A stretch of DNA of 18,099 nucleotides from Pseudomonadota bacterium (GTDB lineage Bacteria; Pseudomonadota; Gammaproteobacteria; Burkholderiales; Burkholderiaceae_E). The notes beneath the pieces were generated by a model. The model ran no database searches. It was not told the origin of the DNA and saw nothing but the letters and a program-made list of their open reading frames with translations. Both the position numbers and the translations under genes were made by a program. Below, in pieces: positions 1 through 6,781 of this stretch (its first letter is position 1; every line of letters starts with the position of its first letter). The stretch is from contig JAEWEW010000150.1 in NCBI GenBank assembly GCA_023389175.1, positions 1-18,099 of the forward strand. Direction: 5' to 3'.

Positions 1-508
1 GGTCCAGCACCTCCACGGTGGTGCCGGTGCCGGCCGCGGCGGGCATCGGTGCCGGCAGCGGCTGGCCGGGCCGCGCGCTCACGGACCATGCATGCGGGGC
101 GTCGACGGTGCGGCTGGTGATCGCGACTTCCGCCACCGAAGCGATCGACGCGAGAGCCTCGCCGCGGAATCCGAGCGTCGCAACCCGCTCGAGGTCCTCG
201 AGCGAGCCCACCTTGCTGGTGGCATGGCGGGTCAGGGCGAGCCCGAGCTGCGCGGCCTCGATGCCGCGGCCGTTGTCGCTCACCATCAGACGGCGCAGGC
301 CGCCGGTGTCGATGCGCACCTCGATATGGTCGGCGCCGGCATCGATCGCGTTCTCCAGCAGCTCCTTCACCACCGAGGCCGGCCGCTCGATCACCTCGCC
401 GGCGGCGATCTGGCTGACCAGCGCGTCCGGGAGCAGCGCGATCGGCCGCGGGCCGGTCCGGTCGCCGGACGGGGGCGCCAATGGGAACTGGCGTGCGATA
501 GTTGGCAT
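1..508 (-). CDS. mutL: DNA mismatch repair protein MutL, N-terminal part (cut by window edge)
   Basis: MutL couples mismatch recognition by MutS to downstream repair; its N-terminal GHKL ATPase drives dimer conformational changes. About 169 residues are visible, starting at ATG 508-506 and running off the left edge. ATPase motifs are clear: QIAAGEVIERPASVVKELLEN near residues 33-53, containing the predicted catalytic Glu49 and Mg-binding Asn53; SDNGRGI near 77-83; LTRHATSK near 92-99; and GFRGEALASI near 113-122. The last visible residues, GTTVEVLD, are where the family continues into its NTPAR block. There is a proline-rich N-terminal extension of about 20 residues before the conserved core compared with E. 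coli MutL. The gene is divergent from dedA with a 74-bp gap. In many Burkholderiales it follows tsaE and amiC; here dedA lies between, on the other strand. Identity is very secure. Confidence 0.97.
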   Translation of the reverse strand, partial: MPTIARQFPLAPPSGDRTGPRPIALLPDALVSQIAAGEVIERPASVVKELLENAIDAGADHIEVRIDTGGLRRLMVSDNGRGIEAAQLGLALTRHATSKVGSLEDLERVATLGFRGEALASIASVAEVAITSRTVDAPHAWSVSARPGQPLPAPMPAAAGTGTTVEVLD

Positions 509-582
509 AGTCCCTGCAGGCGTTGGCGCCCGATTATAGGTGGCCTTGTATCATCGGGCGCCTGCCCACCACGGCCGACTGC
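509..582. promoter_or_regulatory. Divergent mutL/dedA intergenic region
   Basis: This 74-bp gap separates the two divergent start codons, so promoters for both genes probably lie in or near it. On the plus strand a TTGGCG at 524-529 and TATCAT at 549-554 are separated by 19 bases, a weak sigma-70-like pair that would put transcription start about 20 bases before the dedA ATG. No convincing minus-strand pair was found for mutL. This is inference from position and weak motif matches only. Confidence 0.3.
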
Positions 583-1230
583 ATGGACCTCTCGTCGCTC
601 ATCGACATCTTCCTCCATCTCGACAAGCATCTGGAAGCGGTGGTGCAGGCGTATGGGCCGTGGGTCTATGCGCTGCTCTTCGCGATCATCTTCGTCGAGA
701 CGGGCCTGGTGGTGATGCCGTTCCTGCCCGGGGATTCACTGCTCTTCGTCGCCGGCACCATCGCCGGGGTCGGCGGCCTCGACCTCGGGCTGCTGCTGGT
801 GCTGCTCACGACGGCGGCGATCATCGGCGACGCGGTGAACTACTCCGTGGGCCGCTATTTCGGGCCCAAGGTGTTCGGCTGGGAGAGCTCCCGCTTCTTC
901 AACCGCGCGGCATTCGATCGCACCCACGCGTTCTACGAGAAGCATGGCGGCATCACCATCATCGTCGCGCGCTTCCTGCCTTTCGTGCGCACCTTCGCGC
1001 CCTTCGTCGCGGGCGTGGCCGCGATGAGCTACCCGCGCTTCGCCTTCTACAACGTGGTCGGGGCCATTCTCTGGGTGGTCAGCCTCACGACGCTCGGCTT
1101 CCTCCTCGGCAACACGCCCTGGGTGAAGGAGAACTTCGAGTGGGTGGCGCTGGGGATGATCATCATCCCCGGCCTGCCCGCGGTCTTCGAGGTGCTGCGG
1201 CACACGCTCTTCAGGCGGCGCCCGGCTTAA
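583..1230 (+). CDS. dedA: DedA/VTT-family integral membrane protein
   Basis: The 215-residue protein belongs to the DedA (VTT/SNARE-associated) family of inner-membrane proteins. Members have been linked to membrane-potential homeostasis, and some recycle undecaprenyl phosphate or other lipids. Visible signatures are FVETGLVVMPFLPGDSLLF near residues 37-55, GDAVNYSVGRYFG near 82-94, and ARFLPFVRTFAPFVAG near 129-144. The residues reported as essential in E. coli YqjA/YghB (acidic residues in the first block and two arginines in the second) are all present as Glu39, Asp51, Arg130 and Arg136. Several hydrophobic segments follow, and the C-terminus is short and basic. ATG 583 was chosen because homology begins there; a TTG 60 bases upstream would add an unrelated segment close to the mutL start. 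No strong ribosome-binding site is seen. Family assignment is secure; the transported substrate is not known. Confidence 0.93.
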   Translation: MDLSSLIDIFLHLDKHLEAVVQAYGPWVYALLFAIIFVETGLVVMPFLPGDSLLFVAGTIAGVGGLDLGLLLVLLTTAAIIGDAVNYSVGRYFGPKVFGWESSRFFNRAAFDRTHAFYEKHGGITIIVARFLPFVRTFAPFVAGVAAMSYPRFAFYNVVGAILWVVSLTTLGFLLGNTPWVKENFEWVALGMIIIPGLPAVFEVLRHTLFRRRPA

Positions 1231-1233
1231 AGA

Positions 1234-1280
1234 CGCCCCCGAAGCGGGCCATCGGCCCGCCTCCCCCCACTGGGGGGCAC
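1234..1280. repeat. Paired-hairpin REP-like element, possible bidirectional terminator
   Basis: Two perfect adjacent hairpins lie just after the dedA stop codon. The first is GCGGGCC at 1244-1250, loop ATC, then GGCCCGC at 1254-1260. The second is CCCCCC at 1263-1268, loop ACT, then GGGGGG at 1272-1277. They are flanked by C-rich sequence. The arrangement resembles short palindromic intergenic elements scattered through Burkholderiales genomes (from memory, not checked). It sits between the convergent dedA and amiC genes, where a bidirectional terminator would be expected, but there is no T-run on either side. The rest of the gap, 1281-1380, shows nothing further that can be identified. Confidence 0.55.
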
Positions 1281-1380
1281 CGCCTGTGGCCGGGCAGAGC
1301 CCGATCCACGGCGGTCGCTGGGTGAGTGGGGGTCAATCGTACGACGGTCTTCGGCCGGGGTGGAGACGAACCGAGCCCTC

Positions 1381-2781
1381 CTACAGCGCCTTGCCGCGCG
1401 GGCCGACCGGGTGGCCGGCGAAGTACGCCCGCACGCCGCGCACGATCGCATCCGCGACCTGGTCCTGGTAGCGCGGGCTGCGCAGCTTCATCTCCTCCTG
1501 CGGATTGCTGATGAAGGCGGTCTCGACCAGGATGGACGGAATGTCCGGCGCCTTCAGCACCGCGAAGCCGGCCTGCTCGACGCGGGGCTTGTGCACGTCG
1601 CCGATGTCGCCGAGCTCGGCCAGCACCGAGTTCGCCAGCCGCTTGCTGTCGCGAATCTGCGAAGTGGTCATCAGCTCCATCAGCAGCTGGGCCGCCTCCT
1701 TGTTGCGCCGGCGCAGGTTGACGCCGCCCACCAGGTCCGCGTCGTTCTCCTTGCTGGCGAGCCAGCGCGCGCCGACGCTGGTCGCGCCGCGGTCGGAGAG
1801 CACGTAGACCGACGAGCCGCGGGCCCTCGGCTCCACGAAGGCATCCGCATGGATCGAGACGAAGAGGTCCGACTTGATCGCGCGCGCCTTGGCGACGCGG
1901 GTGGCAAGCGGCACGAAGTAGTCGTCGTCGCGCGTGAGGAACGGCCGCATGTTCCGTTCCCTGGCGAGCTTGCTCCGCACGCGCTTCGCGATCGCGAGCA
2001 CGACGTCCTTCTCCAGGGTCCCGCGCCGTCCGACGGCGCCGGGATCCTCGCCGCCGTGGCCGGGATCGATCGCCACCGTGACCAGCCGCGACACCGCGGG
2101 CGGTGCCGTGCGACGCGGGCCGCCGCGTGCCAGCGGTCGCTTGCTCGGAATGCCGGGCGCGGGCTGCGGCTCCGGGAGGGCATCGGCCAGCGCCTCGGGC
2201 TGCCCCTCTTCGACCGCGGGCAGCGACTCGCGCATCAGCACGCTCGCCTCGGTTTGCGCGATCAGCAGGTCCAGCGGGTCCGGCGGGCGCAGCGGGTACA
2301 GGTCGATCACGAGCCGGTGCTTGTACTGCGCCACCGGCGCGAGCGTGAAGATCTGCGGCTTCACGGACTGCTTCAGGTCGAAGACCAGGCGCATCGTCTG
2401 GGGATTGAACTGTCCCACCCTGATCTGCGCGATGTAGGGATCGGACGGCGCCACCTTGGCCACCAGCTCGCGCAGCGGCGGATCGACCGCGCCGCCCTGC
2501 AGGTCCAGCACCACCCTGAGCGGATCCGCCATCATGAAGTGCGAATGCGCAAGCGGCTCCTCCAGCTCGAGCGTCACCCGCGTGTACTCGCGGGCAGGCC
2601 AGACCCGCACCGCGGCCACCACGCCGGCCCGGGCGAGCCGCCATTCGAATCCGAGCAGGCCTGCCGCGCCGACCTTGAGCAGGCGACGGCGCGCGCCGCC
2701 GCCCGGCGTGGCGCGTCGCTGCCTCAGCCCGTCATCGACCATTCCGTGATCGCCCGATCGACGCGCAGCTTGCTCAGGCAT
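1381..2781 (-). CDS. amiC: N-acetylmuramoyl-L-alanine amidase, AmiC type (AMIN domain + Amidase_3)
   Basis: This zinc amidase cleaves the bond between MurNAc and L-alanine in peptidoglycan to separate daughter cells. The 466-residue protein has a twin-arginine-like signal (RRRLLKVGAAGLLG near residues 31-44), matching the Tat export known for AmiA/AmiC. An AMIN domain follows (about 55-165), then a Pro/Glu-rich linker and an Amidase_3 domain from about 233. Predicted zinc ligands are His242 (DPGHGGEDPGA), Glu257 (GTLEKDV) and His311 (SIHADAF), with catalytic Glu420 (ILVETAFISN). The segment around 343-375 corresponds to the autoinhibitory helix of the AmiB/C type. ATG 2781 has a GGGGAGG ten bases upstream and overlaps the tsaE end by 58 bases; an alternative ATG at 2742 overlaps by 19 and keeps the signal. 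The gene is probably co-transcribed with tsaE. Confidence 0.95.
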   Translation of the reverse strand: MPEQAARRSGDHGMVDDGLRQRRATPGGGARRRLLKVGAAGLLGFEWRLARAGVVAAVRVWPAREYTRVTLELEEPLAHSHFMMADPLRVVLDLQGGAVDPPLRELVAKVAPSDPYIAQIRVGQFNPQTMRLVFDLKQSVKPQIFTLAPVAQYKHRLVIDLYPLRPPDPLDLLIAQTEASVLMRESLPAVEEGQPEALADALPEPQPAPGIPSKRPLARGGPRRTAPPAVSRLVTVAIDPGHGGEDPGAVGRRGTLEKDVVLAIAKRVRSKLARERNMRPFLTRDDDYFVPLATRVAKARAIKSDLFVSIHADAFVEPRARGSSVYVLSDRGATSVGARWLASKENDADLVGGVNLRRRNKEAAQLLMELMTTSQIRDSKRLANSVLAELGDIGDVHKPRVEQAGFAVLKAPDIPSILVETAFISNPQEEMKLRSPRYQDQVADAIVRGVRAYFAGHPVGPRGKAL

Positions 2782-3266
2782 TGGCGACCAGCCTCCCCGA
2801 AGGCGAAGGCCTGCAGGCGGCGCTCGCCGTCACGGCTAGTGGGCGCGAGCAGCAACCGCAGGTCGGGCGCACCGAGCGCGTCGGCGGCCTTCTCCGGCCA
2901 TTCGACGAGCACCAGGCCGGGGGCGGCAAGGATGTCGTCGAAACCTGCATCGAACCACTGCTCACTGGACGAGAATCTATACAAATCAAAGTGATAGACA
3001 AAAAACTTCGTCAGATTATAGGTTTCGAGCAGGGCGAACGTCGGGCTCTTGACAGGGCCGTCGAAGCCTGCTGCGCGCAAGACCGCGCGCACCAGCGCCG
3101 TCTTGCCGGCGCCGAGATCGCCGGACAGGTGAACGGCAAACGCTTGTTTGCCAAGGAGTTCCGGGTCGAGCGCCCGCGCCAGTGCCGCCCCCCAGGCGCG
3201 GGTGGCATCCTCATCCGGCAGCAGCCATCCGGCCGCCTCGCCGCGATCGCCGTGTTGTGTCACCAC
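2724..3266 (-). CDS. tsaE: tRNA N6-threonylcarbamoyladenosine biosynthesis ATPase TsaE
   Basis: TsaE is the small ATPase that works with TsaB and TsaD to make t6A37 on ANN-decoding tRNAs. With the chosen start the product is 180 residues. A Walker A motif, GDLGAGKT, is at residues 49-56; KSPTFALLETYNL follows at about 73-85, HFDLYR at about 92-97, and LVEWPEKA at about 120-127, all characteristic of the family. There is no usable ATG. GTG 3266-3264 was chosen because a GGAG lies eight bases upstream and the AEC permease stop is 40 bases further up; a second GTG follows immediately. A longer frame reaching back into the AEC gene is judged to be a shadow. The 3' end overlaps amiC. A 60-base segment encoding the HFDLYR region is strikingly AT-rich compared with the rest of the gene. 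Confidence 0.93.
   Translation of the reverse strand: MVTQHGDRGEAAGWLLPDEDATRAWGAALARALDPELLGKQAFAVHLSGDLGAGKTALVRAVLRAAGFDGPVKSPTFALLETYNLTKFFVYHFDLYRFSSSEQWFDAGFDDILAAPGLVLVEWPEKAADALGAPDLRLLLAPTSRDGERRLQAFAFGEAGRQCLSKLRVDRAITEWSMTG
3015..3020 (-). promoter_or_regulatory. Consensus -10 hexamer inside tsaE, possible internal amiC promoter
   Basis: On the minus strand the sequence TATAAT occurs at 3020-3015 at the head of an AT-rich patch inside tsaE, about 235 bases before the amiC start. No good -35 hexamer sits 16-18 bases upstream, and the bases also encode conserved residues (Tyr-Asn), so the match may be coincidental. It is recorded because such sequence is rare in this GC-rich region and would be well placed for separate expression of amiC. 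Confidence 0.2.
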
Positions 3267-3306
3267 GACATATTCTCCGATATTCGCCCACCTCCGGGCG
3301 GGGTTG

Positions 3307-4197
3307 CTATGCGACGGCGAGCCACAAGGGCAGGGTGAGCACCGCGGCCAGCGTCGAGGCGGTGATACAGACGGCGACGAACGGGCCGTCGCCACCCATC
3401 CGGTTCGCCAGGATGTAGGCGGACGAGGCGGTCGGCACGGCCCCGAACACCAGCAGCACCATCCGGGCGTCGGGGCCGAGCTGGAGCCATCGCCCCGCCG
3501 CGAGTGCCGCGGCCGGCGCGATCAGCAGCTTCGCGGCGCAGAGCCACGCGGCGAGCGCGCGGTCGCTGCCGACGGCGGACACCTGCAGGCCAGCGCCCAC
3601 CGACATCAGGCCGAGCCCGATCGCCGCCGCGCCCATGCGCGAGAGCAGGGTGTCCAGCGACTCCGGCAGTGTGAAGCCGGCCCGGGCCGCGAGCAGGCCG
3701 GCAACGGTGGCTAGGATGAGCGGATTGCGCAGGCACTCGGCAACCAGCCCCGCCCGGCTGTGGCGGGCGAGCGAGCTGACCGCGAGCAGGTTGACCACCG
3801 GGATGGCGATGCCCAGGCACACCGCGCAGAGCGCGAGGCCCTCGCTGCCCCCGAGGCGCTGCGACACGGCCATCGCGACGTAGGAATTGAAGCGGTAGGC
3901 GCATTGCAGCGAGGATGCCATGCGCAGGGCCGGCGGACGCAGCGCCGGCAGCGCCACCGCTCCGGCCAGGGCCGACGCCGCGATCACCACCAGGACGCCG
4001 AGCCCGAGATCGCGCGCGATGCTCCACTGCACCGGGTCGCGCACCAGCGAGCCGAACAGCAGGGCGGGGAACAGCGCGTAGTAGGTGAGCTTCTCGATGC
4101 CGGGCCAGAGGTCCGATCCCCAGTCCGCCTTGCGCGACAATGCGAAGCCGATCGCGATCAGCGCGATGTCGGGCAGGAGGAGCAGGAACGGATTCAT
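3307..4197 (-). CDS. AEC-family (auxin efflux carrier-like) transporter
   Basis: The 296-residue product is a polytopic membrane protein of the AEC (BART superfamily) type, bacterial members of which move organic acids such as malate or malonate. It has about ten hydrophobic segments. The opening NPFLLLLPDIALIAIGFALSR is followed by KLTYYALFPALLFGSL, the family pattern, in which the second helix contains an aromatic-Pro break. The second half repeats it with LDTLLSRMGAAAIGLGLMSVGAGL and ends in a VPTASSAYILANRMGGD block typical of AEC proteins. ATG 4197 was chosen since the protein then begins as other family members do; an upstream start would add a Pro/Ser repeat that is the antisense of the xerD leader. 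No ribosome-binding site is evident before it. The gene lies head-to-head with xerD and 40 bases upstream of tsaE. The substrate cannot be predicted. Confidence 0.9.
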   Translation of the reverse strand: MNPFLLLLPDIALIAIGFALSRKADWGSDLWPGIEKLTYYALFPALLFGSLVRDPVQWSIARDLGLGVLVVIAASALAGAVALPALRPPALRMASSLQCAYRFNSYVAMAVSQRLGGSEGLALCAVCLGIAIPVVNLLAVSSLARHSRAGLVAECLRNPLILATVAGLLAARAGFTLPESLDTLLSRMGAAAIGLGLMSVGAGLQVSAVGSDRALAAWLCAAKLLIAPAAALAAGRWLQLGPDARMVLLVFGAVPTASSAYILANRMGGDGPFVAVCITASTLAAVLTLPLWLAVA

Positions 4198-5182
4198 GGA
4201 GCGGGGCAGGCGCGGGCAGCGCGGGGGCGTGGACGGGGTCGGCGGCGAAGGCGGCGAAGGCGGCGAAGGCGCGGAGCATCCCGCCATCGCCGCGGCCGCA
4301 TCGTCGATCGCGGCGTTCTGTGATGCTATCTGGCTCGAGGACGGGCTGGCGAAGAACAGCCTTGCCGCCTACCGCCGCGACCTGCAGGGCCTCGCGTCCT
4401 GGCTCGCCCGCAGGGACGGCAGCGTCTCGCTCGAGTCCGCCTCCGAGAGCGACCTGCTCGCCTACATCGCCGCGCGCCACGCCGGGGCGCGCGCCACCTC
4501 CAGCAACCGCCGGCTCGCCGCCTTCCGGCGCTTCTACCGCTATCTGGTGCGCGAGCGCATCCGCCCAGACGACCCGACCGTGCGGATCCGCTCCGCCCGG
4601 CAGCCTGCCCGGTTCCCCAAGTCGCTCACCGAGGCACAGGTGGAATCGCTCCTCGGTGCTCCCGACACCGGCACGCCGCTGGGATTGCGCGACCGGGCGA
4701 TGCTGGAGGTGCTCTACGCCACCGGCCTGCGGGTGAGCGAGCTCGTCGGCCTGCAGACGGTGGAGGTGTCCATGGTGGACGGCGTGGTGCGCATCGTCGG
4801 CAAGGGATCGAAGGAGCGGCTGGTGCCGCTCGGCGAGGAGGCGCGCTGGTGGCTCGAGCGCTTCATGGCCACCGGCCGCCGCGAGATCCTTGCCGGCCGC
4901 GCGGCCGATGCGGTGTTCGTGACCGGCCGCGGCAGCGGCATGACGCGGCAGATGTTCTGGAACATCGTGCGCCGCTACGCGACCGTGGCCGGCATCGGGG
5001 CGGCGCTCTCGCCGCACACGCTGCGCCATGCCTTTGCCACGCACCTGCTGAATCACGGCGCAGACCTGCGCGCGGTGCAGATGCTGCTCGGCCACGCCGA
5101 CATTTCCACCACCCAGATCTACACCCACGTCGCCCGCGAGCGGCTGAAGTCCCTGCATCGCGGGCATCACCCCCGCGGCTGA
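4196..5182 (+). CDS. xerD: Tyrosine recombinase XerD
   Basis: XerD resolves chromosome dimers with XerC at dif. The product, with ATG 4196, is 328 residues. An N-terminal SAM-like DNA-binding domain spans about 35-125, with FCDAIWLEDGLAKNSLAAYRRDL matching the XerD opening. The catalytic domain from about 145 carries Arg179 (ATGLRVSEL), Lys203 (GKGSKER), His274 and Arg277 (HTLRHAFATHLL), His300 (LLGHADISTTQIYTHV) and nucleophile Tyr309. All active-site residues are present. An AGGAGGAGCAGGA stretch precedes ATG 4196. The protein has about 25 extra N-terminal residues relative to E. coli XerD, including a Gly-Gly-Glu repeat; an in-frame GTG at 4229 is also upstream of the repeat. Its ATG overlaps that of the divergent AEC gene. 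The XerD label over XerC rests on the LEDGLAKNSL-like opening. Confidence 0.93.
   Translation: MERGRRGQRGGVDGVGGEGGEGGEGAEHPAIAAAASSIAAFCDAIWLEDGLAKNSLAAYRRDLQGLASWLARRDGSVSLESASESDLLAYIAARHAGARATSSNRRLAAFRRFYRYLVRERIRPDDPTVRIRSARQPARFPKSLTEAQVESLLGAPDTGTPLGLRDRAMLEVLYATGLRVSELVGLQTVEVSMVDGVVRIVGKGSKERLVPLGEEARWWLERFMATGRREILAGRAADAVFVTGRGSGMTRQMFWNIVRRYATVAGIGAALSPHTLRHAFATHLLNHGADLRAVQMLLGHADISTTQIYTHVARERLKSLHRGHHPRG
4241..4267 (+). repeat. Three exact tandem copies of a 9-bp unit (GGCGGCGAA)
   Basis: The unit GGCGGCGAA occurs three times head-to-tail in the 5' part of xerD and is continued by a partial GGCG. It encodes Gly-Gly-Glu repeats in the XerD N-terminal extension, just before the conserved domain. 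As a multiple of three it could expand or shrink without breaking the frame. It lies close to the start of the opposite-strand AEC gene as well. Confidence 0.85.
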
Positions 5183-5186
5183 CGAC

Positions 5187-5212
5187 GCTCGCGCCGCGCG
5201 CGGGGCGCGAGC
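5187..5212 (+). terminator. Hairpin downstream of xerD, possible terminator
   Basis: A perfect 9-bp stem, GCTCGCGCC pairing with GGCGCGAGC, closes an 8-base loop four bases after the xerD stop codon. It is followed only by a short T-run (GGTTTG), so intrinsic termination would be inefficient by the usual rule. Position and stem strength make a transcript-end or RNA-stability role plausible. Confidence 0.45.
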
Positions 5213-5217
5213 CCGGT

Positions 5218-5247
5218 TTGACCCGGCCGCGAGCCGCATGGTTTCAT
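5218..5247 (+). promoter_or_regulatory. Candidate sigma-70 promoter for the ketopantoate-reductase-like gene
   Basis: TTGACC at 5218-5223 and TTTCAT at 5242-5247 are separated by 18 bases. This matches the -35 consensus at five of six positions and the -10 at four of six. It follows the xerD hairpin and precedes the ATG at 5284 by a leader of about 30 bases. Motif-based inference only. Confidence 0.35.
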
Positions 5248-5283
5248 CCCGCGAACCAGGCGATGCAGCGGGAGCGGGTGCGG

Positions 5284-6267
5284 ATGAAGATTGCGGTGGT
5301 GGGGCTGGGCGCCATGGGCGGCTACATGGCTGCGCGGATGCTGGCGGCCGGATTCGCTCCCACCGCGCTGGTGACGCCACGCCACCTCGAGCCATTGCGC
5401 CGGGACGGCCTGCGGCTGGAGAGCGAGGGACGTCGCACCGCCCATGCCGTTGCCGCCAGCGACGATCCGGCCGAGCTCGGGCCGCAGGACGTGGTGGTGC
5501 TCTCGGTGAAGGCGACCTCGCTGCCGGCGATCGCGCGACGCATCACCCCGATGATCGGCCCGCAGACCCTGGTCGTCGCCGCGATGAACGGCGTGCCGTG
5601 GTGGTTCTTCCACGGCCTCGACACGGAGCAGGCGCGCACCCCGCTCGAATCGGTGGATCCGGGCGGGGCGGTCAGCGCCGCCCTGCCGCCGGAGCGCTGC
5701 ATCGGTTGCGTGCTGCACCTGGCCGCCAGCATGCCGGAGCCCGGCCTGGTGGTGCATGCCTTCGGCAACCGCTTCCTGCTCGGGGATCCGATGGCACGCG
5801 GCAGCGGCTCGCCCGGCAGGGTGGGTCCGATCGTCGAGGTCTTCAGGGCCTCCGGCATGGACGCGGTGACGAGCGAGGACATCCATGCCGACGTCTGGTA
5901 CAAGCTCTGGGGCAACATGACGATGAACCCGGTGTCGGCGCTCACCGGCGCCACCATGGACGTGATCCTGCGCGACGACGACGTGCGCGGCTTCATGTCG
6001 CGGGCGATGCTGGAGGCCGGCGACGTGGCGCAGCGCTTCGGCATCCGGCTGCCGGTCACGCCCGAGGAGCGGCATGCGGTGGCCGCGCAGCTCGGCGCCT
6101 TCAAGACCTCCATGCTGCAGGACGTGGAAGCCGGGCGGCCGATCGAGCTCGACGCGCTCGTGGGCAGCGTCGTCGAGATCGCCGGCCGCATGAAGGTCGA
6201 GGTGCCGCACATCCGCACGCTGTTCGGGCTCGCGCGCCTGCGGGCCCGCCAGCTCGGGCTCTACTAG
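5284..6267 (+). CDS. Ketopantoate reductase (ApbA/PanE) family protein
   Basis: This NADPH-dependent reductase family includes 2-dehydropantoate 2-reductase of pantothenate synthesis, but Burkholderiales carry several paralogues, so the substrate is not certain. The product has 327 residues. The N-terminal Rossmann motif is MKIAVVGLGAMGGYMAARM. Conserved positions include Lys76 (LSVKATSL), Asn102 (AAMNGVP), and the block VWYKLWGNMTMNPVSALTG near 205-222, carrying the predicted catalytic Lys207 with Asn211 and Asn215. IELDALVG near the C-terminus is also typical. The segment after Asn102 (VPWWFFHGLD...) suggests a subfamily distinct from E. coli PanE. ATG 5284 was chosen because the fold begins there and a GGGAG lies about ten bases upstream; an ATG at 5263 is possible. 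It precedes ybaK-like by 10 bases, so they probably share a transcript. Confidence 0.9.
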   Translation: MKIAVVGLGAMGGYMAARMLAAGFAPTALVTPRHLEPLRRDGLRLESEGRRTAHAVAASDDPAELGPQDVVVLSVKATSLPAIARRITPMIGPQTLVVAAMNGVPWWFFHGLDTEQARTPLESVDPGGAVSAALPPERCIGCVLHLAASMPEPGLVVHAFGNRFLLGDPMARGSGSPGRVGPIVEVFRASGMDAVTSEDIHADVWYKLWGNMTMNPVSALTGATMDVILRDDDVRGFMSRAMLEAGDVAQRFGIRLPVTPEERHAVAAQLGAFKTSMLQDVEAGRPIELDALVGSVVEIAGRMKVEVPHIRTLFGLARLRARQLGLY

Positions 6268-6277
6268 CCGCCTGCCA

Positions 6278-6781
6278 ATGGCCGCTCCCCGCCACGTCAG
6301 CGCGACCCCCGCCACCCAGGCGTTGCGCCGCGCCGGTGTCAGCTGGCGGGAGCACCTCTACGACTATGTCGACCATGGCGGAACGGCCGAGGCCGCCCGG
6401 CAGCTCGGCATCGAGGAGTCGCGCATCGTGAAGACCCTGGTGATGCGCGATGACCGTGGCGCGGAGCTGATCATCCTGATGCACGGCGACTGCTCCGTCT
6501 CGACGCGCAACCTCGCGCGCTCGATCGGCGCGAAATCGGTGACGCCCTGCACGCCGGAGCAGGCACAGCGGGCCACCGGCTACTTCGTCGGCGGCATCTC
6601 GCCGTTCGGCACGCGCAAGCGGCTGCCGGTCTACGCGGAACGCAGCGTGCTCGAGCTGCCGTCGCTGCTGGTCAACGGCGGCCGTCGCGGCTACCTGCTC
6701 GAGATCGAGCCGTCGGTGCTCACCACGCACCTGCAGGCGACCGCCGTGGAATGCGCACTCAGGGAGCGGACGGCAGGCTGA
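6278..6781 (+). CDS. ybaK: YbaK/EbsC-type aminoacyl-tRNA deacylase
   Basis: YbaK hydrolyses Cys-tRNA(Pro) formed by mischarging, acting in trans to prolyl-tRNA synthetase. The 167-residue product keeps the family core: RQLGIEESRIVKTLV with predicted catalytic Lys52, LARSIGAKSVTPCTPEQAQRATGYFVGGISPFG near residues 79-111, and KRLPVY, then VNGGRRGYLLEI. Length fits the family, which is about 155-170 residues. No clear ribosome-binding site precedes the ATG, 10 bases after the upstream stop, so translation may be coupled. Its TGA shares a base with the plsY ATG. Specificity for Cys versus other amino acids in this wider family is not certain from sequence. Confidence 0.9.
   Translation: MAAPRHVSATPATQALRRAGVSWREHLYDYVDHGGTAEAARQLGIEESRIVKTLVMRDDRGAELIILMHGDCSVSTRNLARSIGAKSVTPCTPEQAQRATGYFVGGISPFGTRKRLPVYAERSVLELPSLLVNGGRRGYLLEIEPSVLTTHLQATAVECALRERTAG

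Noticed and set aside
1360..2994. Plus-strand open frame opposite amiC and tsaE
   Set aside because: Residue composition is typical of antisense shadow, while the minus strand carries a full amidase with all zinc ligands.
3049..3054. Plus-strand TTGACA inside tsaE
   Set aside because: There is no -10 at suitable spacing, and the next plus-strand gene is more than 1 kb away.
4196..5182. Tyrosine recombinase as a sign of an integrated element
   Set aside because: The protein is a full XerD-type housekeeping recombinase next to core genes; no attachment-site repeats, tRNA gene or phage genes are near.
3260..5395. Very long minus-strand open frame across the AEC permease and xerD genes
   Set aside because: It is in a different frame from both the AEC gene and tsaE, is Arg/Ala/Gly-rich and lacks any domain. 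The real genes on both strands account for the region. Long shadow frames are expected in DNA this GC-rich.
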